From CAMPKL01 sp963805925 (GTDB taxonomy: Bacteria; Acidobacteriota; Terriglobia; Bryobacterales; UBA6623), in NCBI GenBank assembly GCA_963805925.1, contig CAWDWB010000003.1, positions 310,001 to 374,000 on the forward strand: a DNA stretch of 64,000 bases. Direction: 5' to 3'. Both the position numbers and the translations under genes were made by a program. How positions within the stretch are numbered: position 1 is the stretch's first letter; every line of letters begins with the position of its first letter. Positions 54,374 to 62,852 of this stretch are shown here, in pieces. The notes under the pieces are model-generated. The model searched no databases. It was not told where the DNA came from and saw only the letters and a program-made list of their open reading frames with translations.

Positions 54374-55696
54374 ATGACGTTCCTAACCAAGAAGCATCTT
54401 CACCGCCGGACTCTGCTGCGCGGCGCCGGTGCGGCGATTTCGCTGCCCTTATTGGACGCCATGCTTCCCGCGGCAAGCGCCGCTCCGGCTGAGGTGCGCC
54501 GCATCGGCTTTGTCTACGTGCCCAACGGCATCATCATGAACGAGTGGATGCCGTCGACGACGGGCGCCGACTTCGACATGAAGCGGATTCTGAAGCCGAT
54601 GGAGCCGCACAGGAGCGACATCACCGTCCTCTCCGGTCTTTACAATCACGCAGCCAATGACGTCCAGGGCGGTGCGCACGCCAAGGCTTCGGGCAGTTTC
54701 CTCTCCGGCAAGCCGCCCAAGCATACAGCGGGCGCGGACGTTCACTCGGGCGTCACGATGGATCAGGTCGCGGCCAAGCATTGGGCCTCGGAGACTCGCG
54801 TGCCTTCGCTGCAGCTGGGCTGCGAAGACTCGCGCATGGTCGGCAACTGCGACACGGGCTCCTCTTGCGCCTACACCAACACGCTTTCATGGAAAGACGC
54901 CGATACGCCGCTGATGGTCGAGGTGAACCCGCGCTCGGTCTTCGAACGCCTGTTCGGCAACGTTGACATGAGCTTGTCGGCTGAAGTGCGCGCACGCCGC
55001 GCTCTTTACCGCAAGAGCATTCTCGACGAGACGCAAGCAAACGCTCAATCGCTTGTCGCCGACCTGGGCTCCGCCGACAAGCGCAAGCTCGATCAATACC
55101 TGACCGCGATTCGCGAAGTGGAGCAGCGCATCGTCGACTCCGAGCAGAATCCGCTGATCCCGTCGATCGACAAGCCTGCCGGCATTCCGTTCGTCTTTAG
55201 CGACTACGTCAAGCTGATGTTCGATCTGCAGGTGGTCGCCTTCCAAAGCGATCTGTGCCGCGTTTCGACCATCATGCTCGGCCGCGAAGGCAGCGTCAGG
55301 ACGTATCCGGAGATCGGCGTGCCCGACCCGCACCACCCGCTGACGCATCACCGCGGACACCCGGACTTCATCGAGAAGGTCACCAAGATCAACGTCTTCC
55401 ACGCAGAGTTGTTTTCGTATTTCTTGCAACGCTTGAAGGAAACCGAAGAGGGCGACGGCTCGTTGCTGGATCACTCCGCCATCCTGTACGGCGGCGCGCT
55501 GAGTGAAGGCAATGGACACTCCACCGAGAATCTGCCGCTGCTCCTGGCCGGCGCGGCCGGCGGGCTGCGCGGCGGCAAACACGTCGCGGTCGAGCCGCAG
55601 CCGGTGGCGAATCTCTTCGTCGATCTGCTCAATCGCGGCGGCGTTCCGACTGAGGGCTTCGGCGACAGCACGGGCCGGCTGGACATCAGCGCCTAA
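54374..55696 (+). CDS. DUF1552 secreted protein, partner of the DUF1592 cytochrome
   Basis: 440 residues with a twin-arginine-like start HRRTLLRGAGAAISLPLLDA. Family features: IGFVYVPNGIIMNEWMP near 55, GGAHAKASGSFLSGKPPKHT near 108, and the histidine-rich DPHHPLTHHRGHP near 330, a likely metal site. Members almost always follow a DUF1592 cytochrome, and the gap here is 11 bases. The fold is probably related to sulfatase-like alkaline phosphatases (DUF1501 relatives), which is inference. Function not established. Confidence 0.92.
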   Translation: MTFLTKKHLHRRTLLRGAGAAISLPLLDAMLPAASAAPAEVRRIGFVYVPNGIIMNEWMPSTTGADFDMKRILKPMEPHRSDITVLSGLYNHAANDVQGGAHAKASGSFLSGKPPKHTAGADVHSGVTMDQVAAKHWASETRVPSLQLGCEDSRMVGNCDTGSSCAYTNTLSWKDADTPLMVEVNPRSVFERLFGNVDMSLSAEVRARRALYRKSILDETQANAQSLVADLGSADKRKLDQYLTAIREVEQRIVDSEQNPLIPSIDKPAGIPFVFSDYVKLMFDLQVVAFQSDLCRVSTIMLGREGSVRTYPEIGVPDPHHPLTHHRGHPDFIEKVTKINVFHAELFSYFLQRLKETEEGDGSLLDHSAILYGGALSEGNGHSTENLPLLLAGAAGGLRGGKHVAVEPQPVANLFVDLLNRGGVPTEGFGDSTGRLDISA

Positions 55697-55838
55697 CGTG
55701 CGGACCGGCACGCTCCGGCGCGTCATCCTTCGGCCTCAAAATGCTATGATCTGCGCGGGCAAACGCGAGCGGGCCGCCGCCTAGGCAGTCGTTCGCCGCA
55801 TCGCCGCAAGCCAAGACAATAGCTCCAAGAGGACCATC

Positions 55839-56459
55839 ATGTTGCGCTTCAGAATTCTTACCTTGACTGCCGTTCTCGGCCTCGCCGCCTCCAGCGCTTG
55901 GGCGCAAAACACGCTCACCGCCGCCGAATCCCAACAAGGTTTCAAACTGCTGTTTGACGGCAAGACCCTCAACGGATGGGAACAGCGCACCACCAGCCGG
56001 CCTGACGCCAAGCCCGACTGGAGCGTTCAAAACGGCGCGATGCTTTGCGGCGGCACAGTCCCTAGCTGGATCCATACCAATGACACCTACACCGACTACC
56101 AGCTCAAGCTGCAGTTGCGCGGACCGCATCTGGTGAACAGCGGCATCTTCTTGCGCTCGTCGAAAGAAGGCCAGCCGCACATCACCGGCTACGAACTGCA
56201 GGTGTGGGATCAGCAGCCCGCCGGCTACAACACCGGCAGCCTCGTCGGCTCGGTCATCGCTCCGCCGGCGACGCTGAAGGCCGACGAGTGGAACGACTAC
56301 GACGTCACCGTAAAGGGAGATCGCTTCACCGTCAAGATCAACGGCAAGACGGTGCTGCTGGCCACCGACGATCTGCACACTTCGGGGGGCGTCATCGGAC
56401 TGCAGTGCCAGCCCCAACAGCGCATTGAGTTCCGCAACGTCAGAGTGCGCCCGCTCTAA
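55839..56459 (+). CDS. DUF1080 (3-keto-disaccharide hydrolase-like) secreted protein
   Basis: 206 residues, signal peptide ending SSAWAQ. One jelly-roll domain of the DUF1080 family: FKLLFDGKTLNGWEQR, WSVQNGAMLCGG, TDYQLKLQLRG, NSGIFLRSSKEG, GYELQVWDQ, and DYDVTVKGDRFTVKINGK near the end. Some members cleave 3-keto-glycosides. AGAGGA lies about nine bases before ATG 55839. It follows the DUF1552 gene on the same strand with a 142-base gap. Confidence 0.92.
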   Translation: MLRFRILTLTAVLGLAASSAWAQNTLTAAESQQGFKLLFDGKTLNGWEQRTTSRPDAKPDWSVQNGAMLCGGTVPSWIHTNDTYTDYQLKLQLRGPHLVNSGIFLRSSKEGQPHITGYELQVWDQQPAGYNTGSLVGSVIAPPATLKADEWNDYDVTVKGDRFTVKINGKTVLLATDDLHTSGGVIGLQCQPQQRIEFRNVRVRPL

Positions 56460-56487
56460 TCGGCGACGACCGTCGAAACGCAGAACA

Positions 56488-56507
56488 GCCCGCTCCGAGG
56501 AGCGGGC
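56488..56507 (+). terminator. Intrinsic terminator after the DUF1080 gene
   Basis: GCCCGCTC and GAGCGGGC form an 8-bp stem with loop CGAG, followed by CGTTTGTTTTTG. It ends the plus-strand run before the convergent aldolase gene. Confidence 0.8.
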
Positions 56508-56533
56508 CGTTTGTTTTTGTTGCGTCTCAAAGC

Positions 56534-57451
56534 CTAGTAAGGCATGGCGCGCTTGGTGAACTTGCGGCCTGCCGCTGCGGTCGCTTCACCGGAACCGATC
56601 ATGTGGCCCTCAGTGATGCTGTTCTCGATGTCGCGGCCGTTGACGCCGAGCCAATAGCGCTTCTGCGCCTTGGCCGCCTTGAAGATCTTGTCTTCGATCT
56701 CTTGCAGGCGCGGATCTCTGGGCGGATAGCCCAACGATAGGCCCATGTCGCCGGGGCCGCCTTCGCCGAAGCCGAGGCCGGGAACTTCCACGATGCCCTC
56801 AACATTCGCAAGGCCATACTTGTCTTCGATCTTCACGCCCAGCATCAATTCGCCTTCGGGATTCAAGGGCCACAAGTCCGCCTTGCGCTGGTACTCTTGC
56901 GGCGAGACGCCCCAAATCTGCGCGGCCATCGATGCGCCATGAACGCCGCGATGCCCCTCGGGTCCGTTTTCGCGGTTGGGGTAGCGAATCGCTTCGACCA
57001 AGGCGCGCACTGCGCCCGGGGTGGTCGCATGAGCCAGCATGATGCCGTGGACGCCCGTAGCCAATACCTGCTCCACCATCCAGGCGTTGGCGCGCACGGT
57101 GGCTTCATCGGTGCCGCGCATCGGCAACACGACAAACACGGCAGGCGTTGCGTGCCCGCTGCGAGTCGGTCCGCCGGCCTTGAGACCCTTCATGTATGCG
57201 GCCAATCCGGCGATATCGTAGGGCGCGGCCTCCATATCGTAGTTGATGTAGTCGGCCCAGGTTTGGGCGTCCTTCACGCCCTGCTCAAAGGTCGCTTCGG
57301 TGCCGTTGTGCGAACCGGTGTAGTAAATTGGCTGCCCCATGTCGAGCAGTTCGATGGCCTTATTGATGCGCTTGGGCTTGTAGTCCTGGGCGGAGGCTGT
57401 CGCGGCCAACGCGAGGGCGAGAATCGGAATTAACGTGATCAGACGTCTCAT
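56534..57451 (-). CDS. Secreted HpcH/HpaI-family aldolase-like protein
   Basis: 305 residues from ATG 57451 (AGGAG upstream). Signal peptide LALAATASAQ, unusual for this family, which normally works in the cytoplasm. TIM-barrel features: YINYDMEAAPYDIAGL, GIMLAHATTPGAVRALVEA, and ELMLGVKIEDKYGLANVEGI with the metal-binding glutamate position, then LGFGEGGPGDMGLSLGYP. HpcH/HpaI enzymes cleave 4-hydroxy-2-oxo acids. Exported versions occur in acidobacteria and planctomycetes but their substrate is unknown. It lies back to back with the terminator of the DUF1080 gene. Confidence 0.85.
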   Translation of the reverse strand: MRRLITLIPILALALAATASAQDYKPKRINKAIELLDMGQPIYYTGSHNGTEATFEQGVKDAQTWADYINYDMEAAPYDIAGLAAYMKGLKAGGPTRSGHATPAVFVVLPMRGTDEATVRANAWMVEQVLATGVHGIMLAHATTPGAVRALVEAIRYPNRENGPEGHRGVHGASMAAQIWGVSPQEYQRKADLWPLNPEGELMLGVKIEDKYGLANVEGIVEVPGLGFGEGGPGDMGLSLGYPPRDPRLQEIEDKIFKAAKAQKRYWLGVNGRDIENSITEGHMIGSGEATAAAGRKFTKRAMPY

Positions 57452-57625
57452 GAGTGGATCTCCTGCTGTCCGCAAGGCATGGTAGCGGAGCGGGGCTGGG
57501 GATGCAATGCGGGAGCCGGGAAGTTTGTGTCTGATCGTCCCAGGGCGGGTCGCGGCGGAAATGGGGCGTTTGGGAGTCGACGTTTGTCCGGTCGGCGTCC
57601 GCGTGGGTCCGTTGGAGGGCCGAGG

Positions 57626-57676
57626 ATGACCGCGGAAAGGCCACCGATGTCCGCAAATGTCCGCGAATGTCCGCCC
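57626..57676. repeat. Direct-repeat array upstream of the aldolase gene
   Basis: Three adjacent 10-bp units ATGTCCGCAA, ATGTCCGCGA and ATGTCCGCCC (57647-57676), preceded 21 bases earlier by a degenerate ATGACCGCGG (57626-57635). Units spaced one or two helical turns apart on the same face are typical of operators. Located about 175-225 bases upstream of the aldolase start. Confidence 0.5.
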
Positions 57677-57792
57677 TGTTTTTGGGCTAAGTTGTTGACG
57701 ACGTTGGGTTATGCGCACCGGGGACTATCCCTACCTGGACTGTCCCCTCCACCACCGCCGCAACCCACAGTGCCGCCGCTATCCCGAAGAGG

Positions 57793-57852
57793 TCGCTCCC
57801 TCACGGTCGCGGCTCTGTTGCGCTTGGCGGAGCGGATTGAGGTTGGGGTGGG
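57793..57852 (+). repeat. Dispersed repeat, copy 1
   Basis: 60 bases starting TCGCTCCCTCACGGTCGCGG. It matches 61379-61437 in the same orientation with three substitutions and one indel. Copies bracket the IS110/CPBP segment. Confidence 0.8.
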
Positions 57853-57925
57853 ATTAGGTAATCGTGAACCGCCGCGGCTGGCTATGTTGCCGTCCGACGG
57901 GCTTTCTTGCCGTAAAACAAGAAAA

Positions 57926-57942
57926 CCCGCCGGAACGGCGGG
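57926..57942 (-). terminator. Orphan intrinsic terminator
   Basis: CCCGCC/GGCGGG stem with loop GGAAC; on the minus strand it is followed by TTTTCTTGTTTT. No recognised gene ends near it, so it may close an unseen transcript or read-through from the IS110 element. Confidence 0.55.
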
Positions 57943-58399
57943 CGGATTCCCTTCCAAGCGGGGAACCGGAGATGTCTTGGGGTCGACCCTAGTTTCTGTT
58001 TCGCTCTTACGCTGCGGCTCGTCTGGCCTCACAGCTTGCCCCCGAGACCCTGTCCCCACTGCAGGGGGGCCCCGGCCGTGTCATCGACTAGCCAGGGAAT
58101 CTTCTAAATCCGTTGTAGCATGGGCCTCCAAATTTTGCGCGTTGCAGATCTGGTTCTGTCGCTGCGAGCCCCGCGATAGAGGAGTCGTTTCCTATCTGCG
58201 GACTTGTAGGAATGTATGGTCCGCCGCCCCATTGCAAGCGAAAAAGAAGAGGGCGTATTGGTCTGCGCAAATGTATACGGCCTTCGAGTGGAGCCAGATG
58301 ACTCCGGGCCAAGATGGAATGCGCTGCGCTCTGGACCCATTTACCTACTCAGTCTTGGAAGACTTCTTCCTACAGCGGGTTTCCAGAGCGCCGGGTTCG

Positions 58400-59720
58400 A
58401 CCGTTGTGCCATCTTCCTGGTTCGTTTCGAAACCGGGCGGGAAACGAAAATCTTCCGAGTTAGGCGGCTAGCTGGGGAGAGCGATAGGCTTCTCCGCTGC
58501 TGCAGCACCGCCCAAGCCGTTCTCGCCAACTTGTTCGCCAGCGCCACACAGGCCACGTGGCGATGGGTGCGCGCCGTGAGCGGATCGAGCCACGCCTTCA
58601 GGCCGGCGGACTGGCTGGCCTTCTGCTGCAGCACAGCCCGGGCGCCTTGGACGAACAATCTTCGTAAGTAGGCGTTCCCTCGTTTGCTGATGCCCAACAT
58701 CGTTTGCTTGCCGCCGGTGGAACGTTGCCGGGGAACGACTCCCACCCAGGCCGCGAACTCGCGGCCCTTGCGAAAGGCCGCTCCGTTGCCGATCGCCGCA
58801 ATCACGGCCGTGGCGGTCACCGGTCCGATGCCGGGGATCGTCACCAGCCGCTCGGCAGGCTTCGTTCTCGCGAACCGTTCTCTCGAATGGCGGCGTCCGC
58901 CTCTCGGATGCGTTGGGATGTCTGCTCCAGCTCCAAGCTCAGCTGCGCCAACAGGAAACGCAAGGCGCCGGATAGGTTCGCCTCTGCGTCTTCGAGAATC
59001 CCGGGCAACGCCGCTTCCAGGTGACTGCGCCCCTTGCGGATCGTGATCCCGCGCTCGAGCAGCAAGCCGCGCATCTGGTTGACCACCGCCGTGCGCCGCA
59101 TGATCCACCGCTCCCGCACGCGGTGCAGCGACTGCAGATCCAGTTGCTCGTCGCTCTTGATCGGCACGAAGCGCATCGTGGGCCGGCCCACGGCTTCGGC
59201 GATCGCCTCCGCATCGATGTAATCGTTCTTGTTCGTCTTCACGTACGGCTTCACGTACTGCGCCGGGATCAGCCGTACGTCGTGCCCTTGCTGCTGGAGC
59301 GCTCGGCCGAGGAAATGCGAACCTCCGCAGGCTTCCATGCCGATCCGCTCAACGCTGCGGTTCGCCGTGAAGCGCAACAACTGCGTGCGAGTGAAGCGTT
59401 TGCGAACGACCACCTCTCCGCGCTCGCCGAGACCCACCAGATGAAAACTCGTCTTGCCTAAATCGATTCCGATCGTGTGTATCTTCATGGGAACGTCTCC
59501 TTGTCTCCATCTTCCTCGCCCCTGTCGCTAGGGCGTGAAAGGCGGCGGACCATCCCACTATCTACTCCGCAAGGCCCGGCGACTGAGTTTGGATGGCCTT
59601 CTACCGCTCCCGATCCCGAAACTCTTCGTACCACTTCTCGACTACGCGGATCCTGGGCGGCGGGCCATGTCCCCGGCTGTTCCCTACGCTTTTCGAGAGG
59701 AGCTAAACTTAGTCGAGTTA
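58400..59720 (-). mobile_element. IS110-family insertion sequence (ends not fixed)
   Basis: Defined by the IS110 transposase at 58460-59488. This family has no terminal inverted repeats, so ends are approximate. The long non-coding stretch before the transposase is where IS110 elements encode a guide (bridge) RNA. No target duplication was identified. Confidence 0.6.
58460..59488 (-). pseudogene. IS110-family transposase with two single-base frameshifts
   Basis: The N-terminal DEDD RuvC-like domain reads MKIHTIGIDLGKTSFHLVGL, RIGMEACGGSHFLGR, KNDYIDAEAIAEAVGR. The C-terminal domain reads PAERLVTIPGIGPVTATAVI, FAAWVGVVPRQRSTGGKQ, GISKRGNAYLRRLFVQGAR with the expected serine-region pattern. 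The frame breaks near 58880 (after READAAIRE) and again at a C run near 58475; restoring both gives the usual end (LSQLAA stop at 58460). AAGGAG lies eight bases before ATG 59488. About 342 residues if intact. It is either an inactive copy or a sequencing artefact. Confidence 0.85.
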
Positions 59721-60093
59721 GGACCTCCGGGCACAGCAAAACCAGGCCGTAGAGCCATCTCGGACCGAAAATCCTTACCCTAGCCCTGGTACAGCTTCTG
59801 GTAGCAGGTCAGGACATCCCGCACTTCGACGGCACTTGGGCTCTTTGATTGGGTTGATGCGCATCTCTGACACCGGGGATTCGTTCTATGATCTTGTCCA
59901 GTTGGCTGCCCCGCAAAGGCGACACTCTCCGCTTGCCGTTTGGAGAACCCGAGTCGTCATCTCCTGGCGGCCTGCCTTCGCAAGGTCGCCACCATGAGAC
60001 CCACACACTGTTAGGACGCTACCAAACTATGGTCTGCACTCGGTTTCCAACGTGCAGAGGTGCTACTCTTTACCCGGCTCGGGTAACAAAATA
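59489..60093. other. Non-coding stretch between IS110 and the CPBP gene
   Basis: The part next to the transposase (to about 59720) is the expected left end of the IS110 element. Further on, on the minus strand, a short coding-like end reading VEVRDVLTCYQKLYQG then TAG at 59780-59782 may be the 3-prime remnant of a lost gene. No complete gene seen. Confidence 0.4.
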
Positions 60094-60816
60094 ATGACGC
60101 AACTCGGACAAGCGCTTCTCACCAACAGGCTGGCACAGGTAGGCGAGATCCTCGCCGTGTTTCTAGCCGCCGGCGTTGTGATCTGGGGCGTGAGACCGCT
60201 GGCCGGCGAGGATCCGGTGCTGGGTTATGCGGTGCTTTGGGCGGCCACGATGGTGATGATCGGCGTCGTATGGCTGGGCTTGCGCCTGCGAGGCCAGGGC
60301 TGGGAGCATTTAGGGCTGAGCTTTCAAGTCCCCAGCCGTCGCGCCGTGGTCCGTGCGGTCATCCAGTCCATCGTCGTCTTCGTTGTTACTGCGCTCGCCT
60401 TTGTGGCGGGCCAGGCCGTCATGGCGGGCATCGTCGGCAGTCCGGAAAGCGCTGATGTAAGCGCCTATGATTTCCTGCGCAACAACCTTGGCGCCTTTCT
60501 CCTTTCGCTGGCGTCGGTTTACGTCATCTCCTCGTTTGGCGAGGAGGTCATCTATCGCGGCTTCTTGATCAACCGAGTCGCGGAGCTTGGGTCGGGAAGC
60601 AAAGCGGCCTGGTGGGCGGCCGTCGTGTTCAGCGCCGTCGTGTTCGGCAGCGTCCACTATGCCTGGGGAGGAGCGGGGATCGTCCAGACGGCTTTAGCGG
60701 GATTGGCGCTCGGCGCGTCGTACCTTGTGGTTGGCAGGAACCTGTGGGTCACGATTCTCGCCCATGTCTACCTCGATACGGCGCTGCTGCTTCCGATATA
60801 CCTTTCTGCAAATTAG
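60094..60816 (+). CDS. CPBP-family intramembrane protease (CAAX-like)
   Basis: 240 residues from ATG 60094, with about seven membrane helices. The family's catalytic glutamates are in FGEEVIYRGFL near 150-160, followed by FGSVHYAW and a last helix with AHVYLDTALL, the two histidine sites. CPBP proteins cleave inside membranes; bacterial examples protect against bacteriocins or mature secreted peptides. No peptide gene is next to it. It stands alone between IS110 and repeats, so it may have arrived with mobile DNA. Confidence 0.9.
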   Translation: MTQLGQALLTNRLAQVGEILAVFLAAGVVIWGVRPLAGEDPVLGYAVLWAATMVMIGVVWLGLRLRGQGWEHLGLSFQVPSRRAVVRAVIQSIVVFVVTALAFVAGQAVMAGIVGSPESADVSAYDFLRNNLGAFLLSLASVYVISSFGEEVIYRGFLINRVAELGSGSKAAWWAAVVFSAVVFGSVHYAWGGAGIVQTALAGLALGASYLVVGRNLWVTILAHVYLDTALLLPIYLSAN

Positions 60817-61209
60817 CGAACGCGCCGAGTTCGGCGGAGTCCGTCGTCTGTTGGAAAAAGGGGACAACGCCCTTTGTGTCGAGCAGCCTGTCCGAGAACC
60901 CGGTACAGGCTGCAATTCAGCACCCCGAGCCGGCGGCCTTGACACCGTGTTATACGCCTAATACAGAAGAACCCCGGTTGGGCTCAGAACGGCCAGGGCA
61001 TCCGCTGTAGCGGGTGGTGTTTGGCGTGCGCGGTCGAAACCAAACAAGCCGCAGCGCTGATGGGGAGAAGAGTCCCTGGATCGGTCCACAACTACTCCGG
61101 CGCCCTGCTTGATAGGGTGTCGCAATCATCGTCGACTGGAAATAACGTCCTTGTTGGAAGTCCGCTGAAGCGGGCGGGAGAGAGGGAGGGGAGGCACCCC
61201 GTTTCGGAT

Positions 61210-61257
61210 GCCAGGCCTACAAGGCCTGGCCTAAGCATGAGCCCCGTGAACGGGGCT
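61210..61257. repeat. Twin hairpins (REP-like)
   Basis: GCCAGGCC/GGCCTGGC with loop TACAA (61210-61230) and AGCCCCGT/ACGGGGCT with loop GA (61240-61257), nine bases apart. Two GC-rich hairpins side by side resemble repetitive extragenic palindromes. Confidence 0.55.
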
Positions 61258-61378
61258 GAAAGCGCGATGGGGATGGCGGCGGGGGTGTGGGTTCGCAGCG
61301 GTGTCGAGGGGGGACAGTCAACGAGTGACAGTCACCTGCGGGCGGGGGCGGAAGAAGGAGAGAACGCTGACGCGGGAA

Positions 61379-61437
61379 TCGCTCCCTCACGGTCGCGGCT
61401 CTGTTGCGCTTGCCGGGCGGATTGAGGTTGAGGCGGG
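61379..61437 (+). repeat. Dispersed repeat, copy 2
   Basis: Same 60-base sequence as 57793-57852, direct orientation, about 93 percent identical by eye. Its right end touches the palindrome at 61435. Confidence 0.8.
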
Positions 61438-61460
61438 GACAGGCAAGCTTGCCTGTCCCC
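61435..61460. repeat. Perfect 26-bp palindrome downstream of enolase
   Basis: GGGGACAGGCAAG followed directly by its exact reverse complement. No T-run follows on either strand. It lies 11 bases past the enolase stop and may act as a transcript end or be part of the repeat family; the GGGGAC/GTCCCC ends recur at 57720-57747. Confidence 0.65.
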
Positions 61461-61471
61461 TACCGGATGGC

Positions 61472-62761
61472 TTAGCCTAGACGGCCGCCGAAGGCGGAGC
61501 GTCCGGCGTAGACGGCTTTGCCGCCGAGTTCGGCTTCGATTTCGAGCAGGCGATTGTACTTGGCGACACGGTCGGAGCGGCACAGGGAGCCGGTCTTGAT
61601 TTGTCCCGAGGCGGTGGCGACGGCCAGATCCGCAATCGTGGTGTCTTCGGTTTCGCCGGAGCGGTGCGAGATGACGTAGGTGTATTTGTTCTCGCGGGCC
61701 ATCTCGATGCAGTCGAGCGTCTCGGTGACGGTGCCGATTTGGTTGAGCTTGATGAGGATCGAGTTGGCGAGTCCTTTCTCGATTCCCTCTTTGAAGATCT
61801 TGGGGTTGGTGACGAATAGATCGTCGCCGACGAGTTGGATCTTGCCGCCGAGCTTGTCGGTGAGGATCTTCCAGCCGTCGTGGTCGGTTTCGCCGCAACC
61901 GTCTTCGAGCGAGACGACCGGATACTTGTCGGCCCACTCGGCCCACATGTCGGCCATGGCCGAAGGCGAACGCTTGGAGCCGTCGGAGTCAGCGAAGACG
62001 TACTGGCCGTCTTTGAACAGCTCCGAAGCAGCCGCGTCGATGGCGATCCAAACTTGTTCGCCAGGAATGTAGCCGGCCTTCTGGATAGCTTCGACGAGCA
62101 ATTCCATCGGCTCTTCGTTGGACTTGAGCTGCGGGGCGAAGCCGCCTTCGTCACCGACGGCGGTGGCGTACTTCTTGCCGGAGAGGATCTTCTTGAGCGT
62201 GTGGAAGATTTCGGCCGAGGCGCGCAGAGCTTCGCTGAAGGTGGGCAGGCCGACAGGCATGACCATGAACTCTTGGATGTCGACGTTGTTGTCAGCATGC
62301 TGTCCGCCGTTCATGATGTTGCACATCGGAACGGGGAGAGTGAAAGGCTGGCCGGTGGAGAGGCGCTGGTAGAGCGGCACGCCGGTTTCGATGGCCATGG
62401 CGCGGGCGGCGGCCATGGAGATGCCGAGGAGTGCGTTGGCGCCGAGGCGTCCCTTGTTGGGCGTGCCGTCGAGCTCGATCATCTTGTTATCGAGGGCGCG
62501 TTGGTCGTCGGCGGCCATGCCCTTGAGCGCGGTGAGCAGTTCGCCGTTGACGTTAGCAACAGCCTTTTGGACGCCTTTGCCCATGTAGCGGTTCTTGTCG
62601 CCATCGCGCAGTTCGATCGCTTCTAAAATGCCCGTCGAAGCACCGGAAGGAACGCCGGCGGACGCCTTGGCGCCGCTGGCGAGGGTCGCCGTCACTTGCA
62701 CGGTCGGATTACCGCGCGAATCCAGGATTTCCAGGGCTTGAAGATTCTTGATCTCAGACAT
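61472..62761 (-). CDS. eno: Enolase
   Basis: Glycolytic enzyme that interconverts 2-phosphoglycerate and phosphoenolpyruvate; also part of RNA degradosomes in some bacteria. 429 residues, normal length. MSEIKNLQALEILDSRGNPTV starts the N-terminal domain; GASTG at 39-43 is the mobile loop; GDEGGFAP carries a catalytic glutamate and SLEDGCGETDHDGW a metal ligand; ILIKLNQIGTVTET and SHRSGETEDTTIADLAV complete the barrel active site. GAGG lies eight bases before ATG 62761. The antiporter gene is upstream on the same strand. Confidence 0.97.
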   Translation of the reverse strand: MSEIKNLQALEILDSRGNPTVQVTATLASGAKASAGVPSGASTGILEAIELRDGDKNRYMGKGVQKAVANVNGELLTALKGMAADDQRALDNKMIELDGTPNKGRLGANALLGISMAAARAMAIETGVPLYQRLSTGQPFTLPVPMCNIMNGGQHADNNVDIQEFMVMPVGLPTFSEALRASAEIFHTLKKILSGKKYATAVGDEGGFAPQLKSNEEPMELLVEAIQKAGYIPGEQVWIAIDAAASELFKDGQYVFADSDGSKRSPSAMADMWAEWADKYPVVSLEDGCGETDHDGWKILTDKLGGKIQLVGDDLFVTNPKIFKEGIEKGLANSILIKLNQIGTVTETLDCIEMARENKYTYVISHRSGETEDTTIADLAVATASGQIKTGSLCRSDRVAKYNRLLEIEAELGGKAVYAGRSAFGGRLG

Positions 62762-62852
62762 TTAAGGCCTCAATAGGTCGGTCGCAACAGAGTGATGGAG
62801 ACCGCGGTTTGTAGGGTAAAACGCGGCCAAAGAGAACTTCCAGCGTAACACG

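Larger units (their letters stand above)
57452..58459. other. Gene-poor region with repeats left of the IS110 element
   Basis: Open frames here lack coding character. It contains a 10-bp direct-repeat array (57626-57676), a GGGGAC...GTCCCC pair (57720-57725 and 57742-57747), one copy of a dispersed 60-bp repeat (57793-57852), and a terminator-like hairpin on the minus strand (57926-57942). From 57990 to 58459 I see nothing definite. Confidence 0.5.
60817..61471. other. Repeat-bearing intergenic region before enolase
   Basis: No real gene. Holds two adjacent hairpins (61210-61230, 61240-61257), the second copy of the dispersed repeat (61379-61437) and a perfect palindrome (61435-61460). Confidence 0.5.

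Noticed and set aside
57479..58471. Open frame of 330 residues left of the IS110 element
   Set aside because: No coding-like third positions or motifs; it runs through repeats and a terminator hairpin.
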